Assembly: GCA_963818695.1 (NCBI GenBank)
Contig: CAWFTG010000011.1
Coordinates: forward strand, 434,001 to 498,000
Length of the DNA stretch: 64,000 nt
Reading direction: 5' to 3'
Origin: AP-15 sp963818695
GTDB lineage: Bacteria; Pseudomonadota; Alphaproteobacteria; ATCC43930; CGMCC-115725
Part shown: positions 27,201-36,509 of the stretch, piece by piece
Layout: the number at the start of each line of letters is the position of its first letter
Position numbering within the stretch: position 1 is the stretch's first letter
The notes under the pieces: generated by a model
What the model was told of the DNA's origin: nothing
Database searches by the model: none
What the model saw: only the letters and a program-made list of their open reading frames with translations
Program-made: the position numbers and the translations under genes

Positions 27201-28406
27201 TCATCCCGGAGCGGCGCCTTGCGTCGCGACCTCGACCATGTATAGCGATTGGCTGGCAGCCATGAACAAGCGATCGCGCTTGGGACCGCCAAAACAGAGG
27301 TTGGCGCACACTTCGGGCAATCGAATGCGACCGATCAGCTTGCCCGCCGGGTTGAACACGAGGACGCCGGCATAGCCGAGCGGCGCACTAGAGCTGCACC
27401 ACAGATTGCCGGTGACATCAGCGCGCATGCCGTCCGGCCCGCATTTGACGCCGTCTACTGTCATGTCGGTAAAGAGCCGCATATTGGTGGGCTTGGTGCC
27501 TTGGACGTCAAAGGCAAAGATGTTACGGCTGCCGCCCGGCCCGACATCCCCAGGCCCTTTGCCTGTGCTGATCACATAGAGCGTCTTGTAGTCGGGGGAG
27601 AAGCAAATGCCGTTCGGGTCGGGGAGCTGATCTTCGGTGATCGCCACCTCGAGGTTGCCGTTCGGGTCCCAGCGATAGACGTTCGTGCTCAATTCCCTCT
27701 TGCGCCCGCCGATCGCCCCGGCATTGGGGGCCCCGATGTTCGGATTGAAGATGCCCTGCGGATTGGCCGGGCCCCCTGCCACGTCCGGGTGCCCCTCGGG
27801 GATCGAGTCGCCATAGGGGGGATCGGTGAACCAGATGCTGCCGTCGGGATGCGGCACGATATCGTTCGGCGAGTTTAGCGGCTTGCCGTCATAGGAATCG
27901 GCAATGACCGTCATCGTGCCGTCGTTCTCCCAGCGCACGACCCGCCGGTTGAAATCCTCGCACGAGAGCTGCCGCCCCTGGAAATCGAAGGTATTGCCGT
28001 TGGTGTTGTACGAAGGCCGCCGAAAGGCCGTGACCCGTCCGTCGTCCCAGATGTAGCGATACTGGACGTTGCCGGAGACATCGCTGAAGACGACGTAATG
28101 ACCCTGGCTCGACCAGGCCGGGCCCTCGGCCCACAGCGCGCCGGTCCACAGCCGGTATATCGCGCCCTGCACTCGCCTGAGCGGAACAAAGGACGGATCG
28201 GCGACAATAACATCGGGGTCCGGATAGATCGAGGGATGTCCTCGCGCAAAATCGCGCGGCGGGTTGCTGGTGACGGTCGCCGGCGTTCCGAGGTTGGCGT
28301 TTTGTTGAGCCCGGGCGATGCTCGGTGCGAGTGCCGCCGTACCGATCGTCCCGGCGAGCAGGGTGCGTCGCGACAGCCGTTGCCGGCGAACAGTCTTCTG
28401 CGTCAT
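27201..28406 (-). CDS. Exported SMP-30/gluconolactonase-like protein (Tat signal)
   Basis: This is a protein of 401 residues. A twin-arginine leader (RLSRRTLLAGTIGTAALAPS) comes first, followed by an SMP-30 beta-propeller: GALWAEGPAWSSQGHYVVFSD (with the metal-binding Glu), NSPNDIVPHPDGSIWFTDPPYG and PDPNGICFSPDYKTLYV. Enzymes of this family hydrolyse sugar lactones or organophosphates. The frame is open for 650 bases more upstream, but that part is antisense to the next gene. Two adjacent ATGs follow GGGGAGGAAA; the second gives better spacing. Confidence 0.88.
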   Translation of the reverse strand: MTQKTVRRQRLSRRTLLAGTIGTAALAPSIARAQQNANLGTPATVTSNPPRDFARGHPSIYPDPDVIVADPSFVPLRRVQGAIYRLWTGALWAEGPAWSSQGHYVVFSDVSGNVQYRYIWDDGRVTAFRRPSYNTNGNTFDFQGRQLSCEDFNRRVVRWENDGTMTVIADSYDGKPLNSPNDIVPHPDGSIWFTDPPYGDSIPEGHPDVAGGPANPQGIFNPNIGAPNAGAIGGRKRELSTNVYRWDPNGNLEVAITEDQLPDPNGICFSPDYKTLYVISTGKGPGDVGPGGSRNIFAFDVQGTKPTNMRLFTDMTVDGVKCGPDGMRADVTGNLWCSSSAPLGYAGVLVFNPAGKLIGRIRLPEVCANLCFGGPKRDRLFMAASQSLYMVEVATQGAAPG

Positions 28407-28589
28407 CATTTTCCTCCCCGTGCGGCTTCGCTCTCGCCGATTGTGGACCGGCTCACCCTCCCAGGCAACCACCAGCCGGTCCGAGTGCAGCCATGCGGCG
28501 AAGACAGAGCCTGCCTTCGATTTCGCGGTGCAAGCCTTGCCGCGACGCCGTGCTAGATTGACGGGAACTTGACGAGGAAAGGGATAGCG

Positions 28590-30293
28590 ATGGCGTATGA
28601 TCTGTTGATCCGCAACGGGCGCATTGTCGACGGCTCGGGGATGCCGGCTTTCCGCGGCGATGTCGGGATCAAAGACGGCAAGATCGCCGAGATCGGCAAG
28701 TTGAGCGGGCCCGCCGAGCGGACGATCGACGCCGACGGCCGGGTCGTCGCGCCCGGCTTTATCGACAATCACTGCCATTACGATGCGCAGGTCACGTGGG
28801 ACCCGCTCTGCTCCTTCTCCTGTGACCACGGCGCGACGACGGTGATCTTCGGGAATTGCTCGCTGTCGCTTGCCCCGGTGCGCAAGGGCAAGGAAGAGCG
28901 GCTCGCCGAGTTCCTCTCCTATGTCGAAGCGATCCCGATGGAGGTATTGCGCACCGTCGAATTCGGCTGGGAAACGGTTCCGCAATACCTCGATCAGCTC
29001 GATCATCATCTCGGCGTCAATGTCGGCAATTTGATCGGCCACACCGCGGTGCGCCATTACGTGATGGGCGACGACTGCCAGAAGCGCACGGCGACCGACG
29101 ACGAGATCAAGCAGATGCAGGACCTTGTGCGCGACGGCATGAAGGCCGGAGCACTGGGCCTCTCGGTGTCACGCAATCAGGGCCATTACGACCCGCAGGG
29201 CGTACACATCCCGGCATTGTGGGCCGATGAGAAGGAGATCTTCGCGCTCGGCGACGTATTGCGCGAATTGGGCACTGGGCTCATCCAATCGGGCGGCGGC
29301 AACGGCGCCGAGGTCAAGAACGCGCTGATGAGCCGGCTCTCCGAAGCGACCGGCCGCACCGTCGTCTACAATAATTTGCTTCAGTCGATGCGACGGCCCA
29401 ACGAATGGAAAGAGCAGATGGCTTTGATCGACGCGTCGACCGCCAATGGCATCCGCGCGTACCCGATGTGCACGCCCAACCGCATTGTCGATCATTTCAC
29501 AATGCGCAATTGCCAGGAGTTCCGCGGTCTGCCGACCTGGCACCCGATCCTCATCGCCTCGGACGAAGAGAAATTGCGCGCCTACAGTGATCCGGAAATC
29601 CGCAAGAAATTGCACGCCGAGGCAGTCGAGTTCAAAGTCGACACGCCGCCCCCCGGCATCTGCCGCACCTGGTGGGATTACATGGAGGTGCAGACCGCCG
29701 TATTGCCGAAAAACAAGGTGTTCGAGGGCAAGACCGTCGGCCAGATCGCGCAGATGCAGGGTAAAGGCATCATCGACACTTTTCTCGACCTCGTCGTCGA
29801 GGAAAACCTCGACACCGAGTTCCTGCACGGCGAGATCAATGTCGACGAAGCCGCGATGGCGCAAATCCTGACCTACCCGAACGCCCTCATCGGTTTGTCG
29901 GACGGCGGCGCGCATGTGCAGTTCCAGAGCGGCTTCGGCTTCAGCACCCGCCTCCTCGCCGAATGGGTGCGCGATAAAAAAGTCATGTCGCTCGAGCAGG
30001 CGGTACGCCGTCTGACCTTCAACTCGGCGTCGGTTTTCGGGCTCTACGACCGCGGCCTACTGCGCCCCGGCATGGCTGCCGACATCACGATCTTTGACCC
30101 CGACACCGTGCGCCCGTTGCCGCTCGAAGTCGTGCACGACTTCCCGACCGGCGCCAAGCGCATCAAGGAGCCCGCCGCGGGGATCAGGGCGACAGTCGTC
30201 AACGGCGAAGTGTTGATGGAAGACGGCAAGCACACCGGCGCACTCCCCGGCCGCGTGCTCCGCAACACCTACTACCACGCTCAGCGGGGCTAA
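28590..30293 (+). CDS. N-acyl-D-amino-acid deacylase family amidohydrolase
   Basis: This is an amidohydrolase-3 family enzyme of 567 residues, like D-aminoacylases. Metal residues are in PGFIDNHCHYDAQ (HxH), VIFGNCSLSLAP (family Cys) and LIGHTAVRHYVMG; the C-terminal SDGGAHVQF provides the catalytic Asp. A typical beta-sandwich closes the protein (PGMAADITIFDPDTV). The ATG at 28590 follows GAGGAAAGGGA. It lies divergent from the Tat-exported lactonase. D-amino-acid or N-acyl substrates are inferred from the family only. Confidence 0.88.
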   Translation: MAYDLLIRNGRIVDGSGMPAFRGDVGIKDGKIAEIGKLSGPAERTIDADGRVVAPGFIDNHCHYDAQVTWDPLCSFSCDHGATTVIFGNCSLSLAPVRKGKEERLAEFLSYVEAIPMEVLRTVEFGWETVPQYLDQLDHHLGVNVGNLIGHTAVRHYVMGDDCQKRTATDDEIKQMQDLVRDGMKAGALGLSVSRNQGHYDPQGVHIPALWADEKEIFALGDVLRELGTGLIQSGGGNGAEVKNALMSRLSEATGRTVVYNNLLQSMRRPNEWKEQMALIDASTANGIRAYPMCTPNRIVDHFTMRNCQEFRGLPTWHPILIASDEEKLRAYSDPEIRKKLHAEAVEFKVDTPPPGICRTWWDYMEVQTAVLPKNKVFEGKTVGQIAQMQGKGIIDTFLDLVVEENLDTEFLHGEINVDEAAMAQILTYPNALIGLSDGGAHVQFQSGFGFSTRLLAEWVRDKKVMSLEQAVRRLTFNSASVFGLYDRGLLRPGMAADITIFDPDTVRPLPLEVVHDFPTGAKRIKEPAAGIRATVVNGEVLMEDGKHTGALPGRVLRNTYYHAQRG

Positions 30294-30333
30294 CGCTCAC
30301 CCGTCTCCCCCCGGACTAAATCCGTGGTCGACA

Positions 30334-30368
30334 CCCTCTCCCGCATCGCGTCGCATCGCGGGAGAGGG
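30334..30368. repeat. REP-like inverted repeat, family B
   Basis: CCCTCTCCCGC and GCGGGAGAGGG form a perfect 11-bp stem. The loop holds a doubled ATCGCGTCGCATC. A GGTGG tail and TGGTGGGTGAGG follow, as in other alphaproteobacterial copies. It lies between two convergent genes and may stop transcription from both sides. Confidence 0.75.
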
Positions 30369-30448
30369 TGGACCAGGCGCGCGCAGCGCTTGGTGGGTGA
30401 GGCAACGGTGCGGTGAAGTCCGAACGCATCGCTGGGTAATGGCAGCGG

Positions 30449-31381
30449 CTAGACCGCGCCTCCCACAGCCCGGGGGGCGCCCGTTGTCTTGCGCCTCGCG
30501 TTCAGGGAGGTCTCGGCGGTCACCTCGACCTCCACGGTCATGCCCAGCGAGTCCGACGGAAAGCCGGTCCAGCTGCCCGAGACCGGCACCGCTTGGCGAG
30601 GGTCGCGCACGACGGCAACGCGGATCAGGTCGTTATTGCCGACGATGCCATTGGTCGGATCGAACTCGACCCAACCGGCGCCGGGCAAATAGACGCGCAG
30701 CCAGGCATGCGTGGCGCCGCCGCCAACCCGCCCACCGCGCCGGTTTTCGGGGACATAGAGGTAGCCGGAGACGAAGTGGGCGGCGAGCCCAAGCGAGCGC
30801 ACCGCCTCCATCATCAGCGCCGCGAAGTCGCGGCAGCTGCCGCTGCCGAGCCGCAACGTCCTGGACGGGTCCTGGATGCCGCTCTCCTCGCGCGCGACAT
30901 AGGTCAGGTTTTCGTGGATCGCATGGGTCATCGACGCCAGCAGCTCGACCGTGTCGCTGCGGCCGTCACGCCGCAAAAACTGCCGCGCCCAGCGATCGAC
31001 CTCATGCTCTGGATCGAGATATTGGCGCTCCATCGACCGCAACAGGTCGGGCATTTCCTCGGCCCCGTAGGTGAACGGATATTTTTCGGCATAGGCCTCC
31101 ATCGTAAAATCGAGCGCATTGGTCGGCGAATGGTCGAGACGGATGACGCTCTCGAAACGCAACTCCTGCGCCCGGCCGGCAAATTGCGCGATCGCCACGC
31201 AGTTGCCGAACACGTCGTGCACCCATCGCAGGTCCACCGGTTCCGGCGTGATCGCGAGCTTGCTGTCGAGCAGTTTCTGGTCGTAGCTGTCGCGCGGACG
31301 CAGCATCATGCGGTGCTCGCCGAACGCGACGGGCTGCTTGTAGCGATAGGTCGTGACGTGCCGAACGGTCAGGACGGTCAT
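30449..31381 (-). CDS. Transglutaminase-like cysteine peptidase family protein
   Basis: This is a protein of 310 residues. The N-terminal beta domain has TYRYKQPVAFGEHRMMLRPR, which is the bacterial transglutaminase N-terminal signature. The catalytic triad sits in the core: Cys in GSGSCRDFAALM, His in ATHAWLRVYLP and Asp in WVEFDPTNG. It follows the alpha-E gene by eight bases. Proteins of this type are usually found with the two genes upstream, where they are thought to cut or modify a peptide made by the ATP-grasp enzyme. Confidence 0.92.
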   Translation of the reverse strand: MTVLTVRHVTTYRYKQPVAFGEHRMMLRPRDSYDQKLLDSKLAITPEPVDLRWVHDVFGNCVAIAQFAGRAQELRFESVIRLDHSPTNALDFTMEAYAEKYPFTYGAEEMPDLLRSMERQYLDPEHEVDRWARQFLRRDGRSDTVELLASMTHAIHENLTYVAREESGIQDPSRTLRLGSGSCRDFAALMMEAVRSLGLAAHFVSGYLYVPENRRGGRVGGGATHAWLRVYLPGAGWVEFDPTNGIVGNNDLIRVAVVRDPRQAVPVSGSWTGFPSDSLGMTVEVEVTAETSLNARRKTTGAPRAVGGAV

Positions 31382-31389
31382 CTCTGTAG

Positions 31390-32379
31390 CTATTGCGATC
31401 TGGCGGTCTGCGCCTGGGACGGCTCGGGTATATAACCAAAAAACGCGATCGAGAGGTCGCGGGTTATCGCGATGAGCTGCCACTGGATCGAATCGAGAAA
31501 TTCATGAAGTCCGCTTTTCAAGATCGCTGCGATGTCGAGCGTGCCGAGTAGCACCTGCAAGCGGTCGAGCTCCTCGGCGGCGGCGTTGCCGCCGCGCAGC
31601 CCATGGTGTGATTTGACCTCGCCGAGGAGCCGGCCGACCTCGCGCACGCAGTGATGGACCGAGCGTGGGAATGCGCTGTTCAGGAGCATAAAGCCCGCCA
31701 CGCGTCCCGGCGTCGTGCTGGCGGCGTGCAGCCGTCGATACGCGTGATAACCGGCGGCCGAACGCAGCAGCGCATTCCATTGGCTTTCGTCGACCGGTGA
31801 TCCGACATCGGAAATGCTGGGCAGCAGCAGGTGGTATTTCATGTCGAGAAGTCGCGTCGTCTGGTCGGCTCGCTCGATGTAGCGGCCGATCTGGTAGAAA
31901 TACCACCCCTGGTCGCGAAAGAACGTCCCTTCGGTGATGCCGGTATGGGTCTGGCAGGCTTCCTTTATCATCGCAAACAATGCCGCCAGATTGCCGGGCG
32001 CGAGGTCGGCCGCGCTCAATGCGGCAAGGCGATTGTAGAAGACGTTGAGCTGCACCCACATCTCGGTCGAGATCAACGGCCGCAATGTGCGGGCGTTCTC
32101 GCGTGCGTAGCGGATGGCGCTGACGAGCGAGTTCGGGTTGTCGCCGTCGATGACGTAAAAATGCACGACGCTGTGCGCGGAGGCAGTGTGGTGATTGCCG
32201 AAAAAACGCTCCTCATCTGAATTCAGCTGAACGATCGAGCGCCAGTTCTGACCGCCGTGGCTGTCGCGCGAGAAGGTCTCGTTGACGTCCAGGATTCGCG
32301 CGAGGTTCTCCGCGCGCTCGATATAGCGCGCCAGCCAGAAGATGCAGTCCGCGTAGCGGGCGAGCAGGACGTCAGGCAA
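31390..32379 (-). CDS. Alpha-E domain protein
   Basis: This all-helical protein has 329 residues. Its start LLARYADCIFWLARYIERAENLARILD is the alpha-E hallmark, here given in outline as FWLARYIERAENLAR. IGRYIERADQTTRLLD repeats the motif mid-protein. Alpha-E proteins (DUF403) always go with a circularly permuted ATP-grasp enzyme, and the start overlaps the stop of that gene by eight bases, so the two are coupled. A role as partner or amino-donor carrier in peptide synthesis has been proposed, without proof. Confidence 0.92.
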   Translation of the reverse strand: MPDVLLARYADCIFWLARYIERAENLARILDVNETFSRDSHGGQNWRSIVQLNSDEERFFGNHHTASAHSVVHFYVIDGDNPNSLVSAIRYARENARTLRPLISTEMWVQLNVFYNRLAALSAADLAPGNLAALFAMIKEACQTHTGITEGTFFRDQGWYFYQIGRYIERADQTTRLLDMKYHLLLPSISDVGSPVDESQWNALLRSAAGYHAYRRLHAASTTPGRVAGFMLLNSAFPRSVHHCVREVGRLLGEVKSHHGLRGGNAAAEELDRLQVLLGTLDIAAILKSGLHEFLDSIQWQLIAITRDLSIAFFGYIPEPSQAQTARSQ

Positions 32380-33796
32380 CGACCCAGGTATCCTTCGAGC
32401 CGCCGCCCTGCGAGGAATTGACGACCAGCGAGCCGCGGCGCAACGCCACCCGGGTCAGTCCGCCGGGCAGTATCCAGGTGCTCGTTCCGGTGACCGCAAA
32501 GGGCCGCAGATCGACGTGCCTCGGCTCGACGCGGCCGCCGACCAGGGTGGGCGCGACCGATAATTTGATGCAGGGCTGGCTGATGTAATTCGCCGGATCT
32601 GCAATGAGCTTCGTGCGGCATTCGTCGAGCTCTTCCCGGCTCGCCTTGGGACCGACTGTGATGCCGTAGCCGCCGGCTTCGCCGACCGGCTTTATCACCA
32701 GCTTGGCAAGATTGTCGAGCGTGTAGCGCAGCGACGCGGGCTCCCGGCAGATATGGGTCTCGACGTTCTGCAGTATCGGTTCTTGGCCGAGGTAGTACCG
32801 GATGATCCGAGGCATGTAGGCGTAGACCGCCTTGTCGTCTGCGACGCCGGTGCCGACGGCATTGGCGAGGGCCACGTTCCCTGCCCGGTAGGCCCTCATC
32901 AGCCCCGGTACGCCGAGCATGCTTCCGGGCAGAAAGGCCTCGGGATCCAGGTAATCGTCATCGATCCGCCGGTAGATCACGTCGACCGGCGACAGGCCGC
33001 CGGTGGTTCGCATGAAGACGCGGTCGTCCTCGACGAGGAGGTCCCGCCCCTCGACCAGCGGCACGCCCATCTCGCGCGCCAGGAAGACATGTTCGAAATA
33101 GGCCGAGTTGTAGGTGCCCGGAGACAACAGGACGACGCGCGGGTCGCCGAGCCCCGCAGGCGCCACTTCTTGCAACGCCGAGATCAGCCTGGCGCCGTAG
33201 TTTTCGATCGGGCGCAAGCCGATCTCGTCGAGCAAATCGGGAAAGGCGCGCAGCATCATATGGCGGTTTTCGACGACGTAGCTTACCCCGGAGGGCGTCC
33301 GCGCATTGTCCTCGAGCACAAGGAACGTGCCATGCTCGTCCCGCACGAGATCGGTGCCGCAAATATTGACATAGGTCTTGTGCGGCAGATCGATGCCGCG
33401 CATCGATGGGCGATAGTTGCGGTTGCCGAGGATCAGTTCCGGCGGGACGATGCCGTCCCGCAGGACGTGCTGCTTATGGTAGATGTCGTCGAGCAGCAGA
33501 TTGATTGCAGTAATCCGCTGCGTGATGCCGCTCTCGAGGTTCTTCCATTCCTCGCCCGACAAGATCCGGGGGATCACATCGAACGGCAGGATGCGGTCGA
33601 TCGTCGCGGCGTCCGAATAGACCGTAAACGTTATCCCGAGATTATAGAGTTCGGCATTGGCGCTGTCCGCGCGTTGCTTCAATGCCGCGATGGAGAGGCT
33701 GGAAAGACGGTCTCTGACAACCCGGCTGGCAGAGCTTCGCAGCATCTCGCAATAGAAGCCTGCCGGATCGTAACCGTCGAGGACCGAGGGGTTCAT
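32372..33796 (-). CDS. Circularly permuted type 2 ATP-grasp protein
   Basis: This protein of 474 residues (DUF404/DUF407) has segments such as GITFTVYSDAA, FDVIPRILSGEEW, GIDLPHKTYVNICGTDLVRD, VLEDNARTPSGVSYVVENR and LVIKPVGEAGGYG. It is an ATP-dependent ligase, probably of the gamma-glutamyl or aminoacyl transfer type. It is the first gene of an operon with the alpha-E and transglutaminase genes. The ATG at 33796 follows AGCAGG; an upstream ATG at 33814 lacks a ribosome site. The gap from here to 33943 holds the promoter, but no clear elements were found. Confidence 0.92.
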   Translation of the reverse strand: MNPSVLDGYDPAGFYCEMLRSSASRVVRDRLSSLSIAALKQRADSANAELYNLGITFTVYSDAATIDRILPFDVIPRILSGEEWKNLESGITQRITAINLLLDDIYHKQHVLRDGIVPPELILGNRNYRPSMRGIDLPHKTYVNICGTDLVRDEHGTFLVLEDNARTPSGVSYVVENRHMMLRAFPDLLDEIGLRPIENYGARLISALQEVAPAGLGDPRVVLLSPGTYNSAYFEHVFLAREMGVPLVEGRDLLVEDDRVFMRTTGGLSPVDVIYRRIDDDYLDPEAFLPGSMLGVPGLMRAYRAGNVALANAVGTGVADDKAVYAYMPRIIRYYLGQEPILQNVETHICREPASLRYTLDNLAKLVIKPVGEAGGYGITVGPKASREELDECRTKLIADPANYISQPCIKLSVAPTLVGGRVEPRHVDLRPFAVTGTSTWILPGGLTRVALRRGSLVVNSSQGGGSKDTWVVA

Positions 33797-33942
33797 TTGC
33801 CTGCTCGAAATCATCGGTCAGCAGCCGCAATAAGCATATTCCGCGCCAGCCCGGTCTTGTGATAGCACTGCTGATTGGGCCTGGTATTTGCTCAATTTTT
33901 GGGCGGTCGCCGCATTTGTACTCCGACGCAGCGCAGTTGCAG

Positions 33943-35115
33943 TCACGCCGCCAGTTCGAGGATCTCCTGCACCTGGGCTGGTCCGGTGATGGGCCGCGGG
34001 TTGCGCGGGACCCACGGGGTGGATATCGCACCCTCGGCGAGGCGCGGGAAGCTCTCCGGCCCGATGCGCACGGCGCCGAGGCTGCGCGGCATGCCGAGGC
34101 CGGCAATGAACGCATCGAGCACGTCGCCCGCATCCTCGCCGGGATGGCCCATCGCCGCAGCGACCAGCGCCTGGCGCTCGGCGTTGACCGTCTTATTCCA
34201 GCGCATCACGGCAGGCAGCATGATGCACGAGGTATGGCCATGCGGGACGTCAAAAAGGGCTCCGAGGACATAGCCGATCCCATGGCTCGCCCCCATCGGC
34301 ACGCCGCTCGCGAGCGGCCCCATCGACAGCCACGAGCCCATCTGGCAATCGAGGCGAGCCTCGTGATCGGCGGCGTCCGCCTTTACGCGCGGCAGGCCAC
34401 GCGTCAGCAACGCCAGCCCGTGAAGCGCCTGCGCATCGGCGAACGGGTTGGCCTCTACCGAACAGATGCCCTCGACGCAATGGTCGACGGCGCGAATGCC
34501 GGTTGACAGCCACAGCCAATCGGGCGTGTGCACGGTCACCGCTGGATCGAGCACCACAACGCGCGGAATAATCTGCGGATGGCGAAACAGTTCCTTGACC
34601 CGATGCCGCTCGTCGGTAACTCCGGCGATGGCGCTGAACTCGCCCGCCGACAATGTTGTCGGGACAGTAATTTGCCGCACTTCGGGCGCGTCGCAGGGCG
34701 GCGGTCTGAGAACGCCGTCCGAACCTTTCACCGGGCGCAGGCCGTCGAGCGCCTCGGCGGTGCGAATGTCATTCGCCAGGCAAAGCTGCACCGCCTTGGC
34801 ACCGTCGGTCACCGAGCCGCCGCCGATCGTCGCGATCAGATCGGCGCCAGCCTCGCGCGCTGCCTCGGCGGCCTCGATCACGGCGCCGCGCGGCGTGTGC
34901 GGCGGCATCCGGTCGAAGACGCCGGCGAACCGGTTGCCGAGCGCACGGCACACCTTTGCGATCTCGTCGGTCGAGCGGTTGAGCGTGCCGCTCACCATCA
35001 GAAAGACCCGCTCGGCATCGAGCCGCCGCGCTTCCTCTGCGACTGCCTCGGCAGCGGGCTGGCCGAACACCACCGCCTCCATCGCGCCAAACGCGACGCG
35101 CCCGGAATGCAGCAT
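33943..35115 (-). CDS. Iron-containing alcohol dehydrogenase, maleylacetate-reductase-like
   Basis: This is a group III-type dehydrogenase of 390 residues. Its NAD-binding region contains TIGGGSVTDGAKAV, and the metal-ligand histidines lie in RAVDHCVEG, GASHGIGYVLG and DVPHGHTSCIM. The N-terminus (GAMEAVVFG) resembles maleylacetate reductases, which reduce ring-cleavage products to 3-oxoadipate, but no aromatic-degradation genes are near. It starts two bases after the M20 gene, so the two are co-transcribed. The reductase role is an inference. Confidence 0.88.
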   Translation of the reverse strand: MLHSGRVAFGAMEAVVFGQPAAEAVAEEARRLDAERVFLMVSGTLNRSTDEIAKVCRALGNRFAGVFDRMPPHTPRGAVIEAAEAAREAGADLIATIGGGSVTDGAKAVQLCLANDIRTAEALDGLRPVKGSDGVLRPPPCDAPEVRQITVPTTLSAGEFSAIAGVTDERHRVKELFRHPQIIPRVVVLDPAVTVHTPDWLWLSTGIRAVDHCVEGICSVEANPFADAQALHGLALLTRGLPRVKADAADHEARLDCQMGSWLSMGPLASGVPMGASHGIGYVLGALFDVPHGHTSCIMLPAVMRWNKTVNAERQALVAAAMGHPGEDAGDVLDAFIAGLGMPRSLGAVRIGPESFPRLAEGAISTPWVPRNPRPITGPAQVQEILELAA

Positions 35116-35117
35116 GG

Positions 35118-36341
35118 TCAGCCGGTCCCGCTCTGCGTCAGGAAGCGGTGCGCGATCGACGCGTGCATCGCAATGCCGGCCGTCATGCAGTCCTCGTTCA
35201 ACATCATGCGGTTGGAGTGGCACGGCGCGACATGGTCGTGCCCGTCAAGGCCGTCCGGCATCACGCCCAGGAACATCAGGCAGCCCGGCATGCGCTGCAA
35301 CACATAGGAGAAATCCTCCGCTCCCATGATCGGCGCCGGCCGGTCGATGTAATTCTCGAGGCCAAGCAGCTCTGTGGCGACAGATCGGGCGAAATCGACA
35401 AAAGCGGGATCGTTGACCGTCACCGGATAACCGCGTTTCACAGTGACGTCGGCTTCGCACAAATGAGCGGCGGCGACATTGGCCGCGACTCGCCGAAGGC
35501 CTTCCTGCGCCCTCTCGCGTGCTCTTTCCGAGGTCGCGCGCAGCGTGCCGACCATCTCGGCCTTTTCGGGGATGACGTTGTTCGTCGTGCCGGCAGTCAC
35601 CTTGGCGCAAGTCAGCACCACGGGGTCGAAGACGTCGATCCGGCGAGTCACCATCGTCTGCAAGGCCAAGCCGATTTCGAAGGCGACCGGGATTGGATCG
35701 ACCGCGTCTTGCGGCATCGAGGCGTGGCCGCCGCGACCTTTCACGGTGATCGTCCAGTAATCGGCCGAGGCCATCATCGGGCCAGGCCTGCCGAGAATGG
35801 CGCCGGCGGGGTCGCCGGGCCAGATGTGGAGGGCGAACGCCGCGTCGGGCTTGGGATCGGCGTCGAGCAGACCGTCCTCGATCATCCGCCGGGCGCCGGC
35901 ATGGCCCTCCTCGCCCGGCTGGAACATGAACTTGACAGTACCAGCCAGCTCATCGCGGTGCCGGTGCAGCAAATGCACGGCCTGAACCAGCATTGCCGTA
36001 TGCGCGTCGTGGCCGCAGGCATGCATGCGCCCGGGAATTTTGCTGGCAAACTCCAGCCCGGTCTCCTCCAGCATCGGCAAGGCGTCCATGTCGCCGCGCA
36101 ACAGGATCGTGCGGCCGGTCTGCGTCCCGGGTTTTCTGCCGGCCAGCGAGACCACGAGCCCCGAGGTCGACGGTCCGCGGGCAATTCCCACATCGAGACC
36201 CTGCAATCCCTCGAGCACCGCCGCCGTCGTTAGCGGCAGATCGAGCCCCAGCTCCGGTTCGGCGTGAATTCGGCGGCGCAGCGCGACGGCGGCCGGCAGC
36301 AACTCACGGGCCTCGTCGAGAAAACGGTGCAATTCGGACAT
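35118..36341 (-). CDS. M20 family amidohydrolase (hippurate/N-acyl amino acid hydrolase type)
   Basis: This is a metallopeptidase-like amidohydrolase of 407 residues. The metal site is clear: HACGHDAHTAML, FQPGEEGHAGARRMI and the C-terminal GAEDFSYVL; the dimerisation domain lies around residues 190-300 (GRGGHASMPQDAVDP). Such enzymes cut N-acyl, N-benzoyl or indole-acetyl amino acids. The ATG at 36341 is the family start; the frame is open upstream. It is followed after two bases by the alcohol dehydrogenase. Confidence 0.9.
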   Translation of the reverse strand: MSELHRFLDEARELLPAAVALRRRIHAEPELGLDLPLTTAAVLEGLQGLDVGIARGPSTSGLVVSLAGRKPGTQTGRTILLRGDMDALPMLEETGLEFASKIPGRMHACGHDAHTAMLVQAVHLLHRHRDELAGTVKFMFQPGEEGHAGARRMIEDGLLDADPKPDAAFALHIWPGDPAGAILGRPGPMMASADYWTITVKGRGGHASMPQDAVDPIPVAFEIGLALQTMVTRRIDVFDPVVLTCAKVTAGTTNNVIPEKAEMVGTLRATSERARERAQEGLRRVAANVAAAHLCEADVTVKRGYPVTVNDPAFVDFARSVATELLGLENYIDRPAPIMGAEDFSYVLQRMPGCLMFLGVMPDGLDGHDHVAPCHSNRMMLNEDCMTAGIAMHASIAHRFLTQSGTG

Positions 36342-36509
36342 GGTCGCCTTTCGCTGTGTCGGTCCCGCCGGCTCGAAGCAGCAGCTTAGGGCAGAATGTG
36401 CAACATTGCGATCACCGCGGCTTGACCTATGCCGATTGGCAGGCTTGATGGTACGACGCCAGCTGCGATCCACCAACTACGATCCAAGATTGCAAGGGGC
36501 GAGCCGATG

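Noticed and set aside
28410..29057. N-terminal extension of the SMP-30 protein to 618 residues
   Set aside because: It is antisense to the D-aminoacylase-like gene and lies before a good Tat leader with a ribosome site.
30341..30360. CRISPR-like short direct repeat (CGCATCGCG twice)
   Set aside because: Only two 9-base units inside a hairpin loop; no array, spacers or cas genes.
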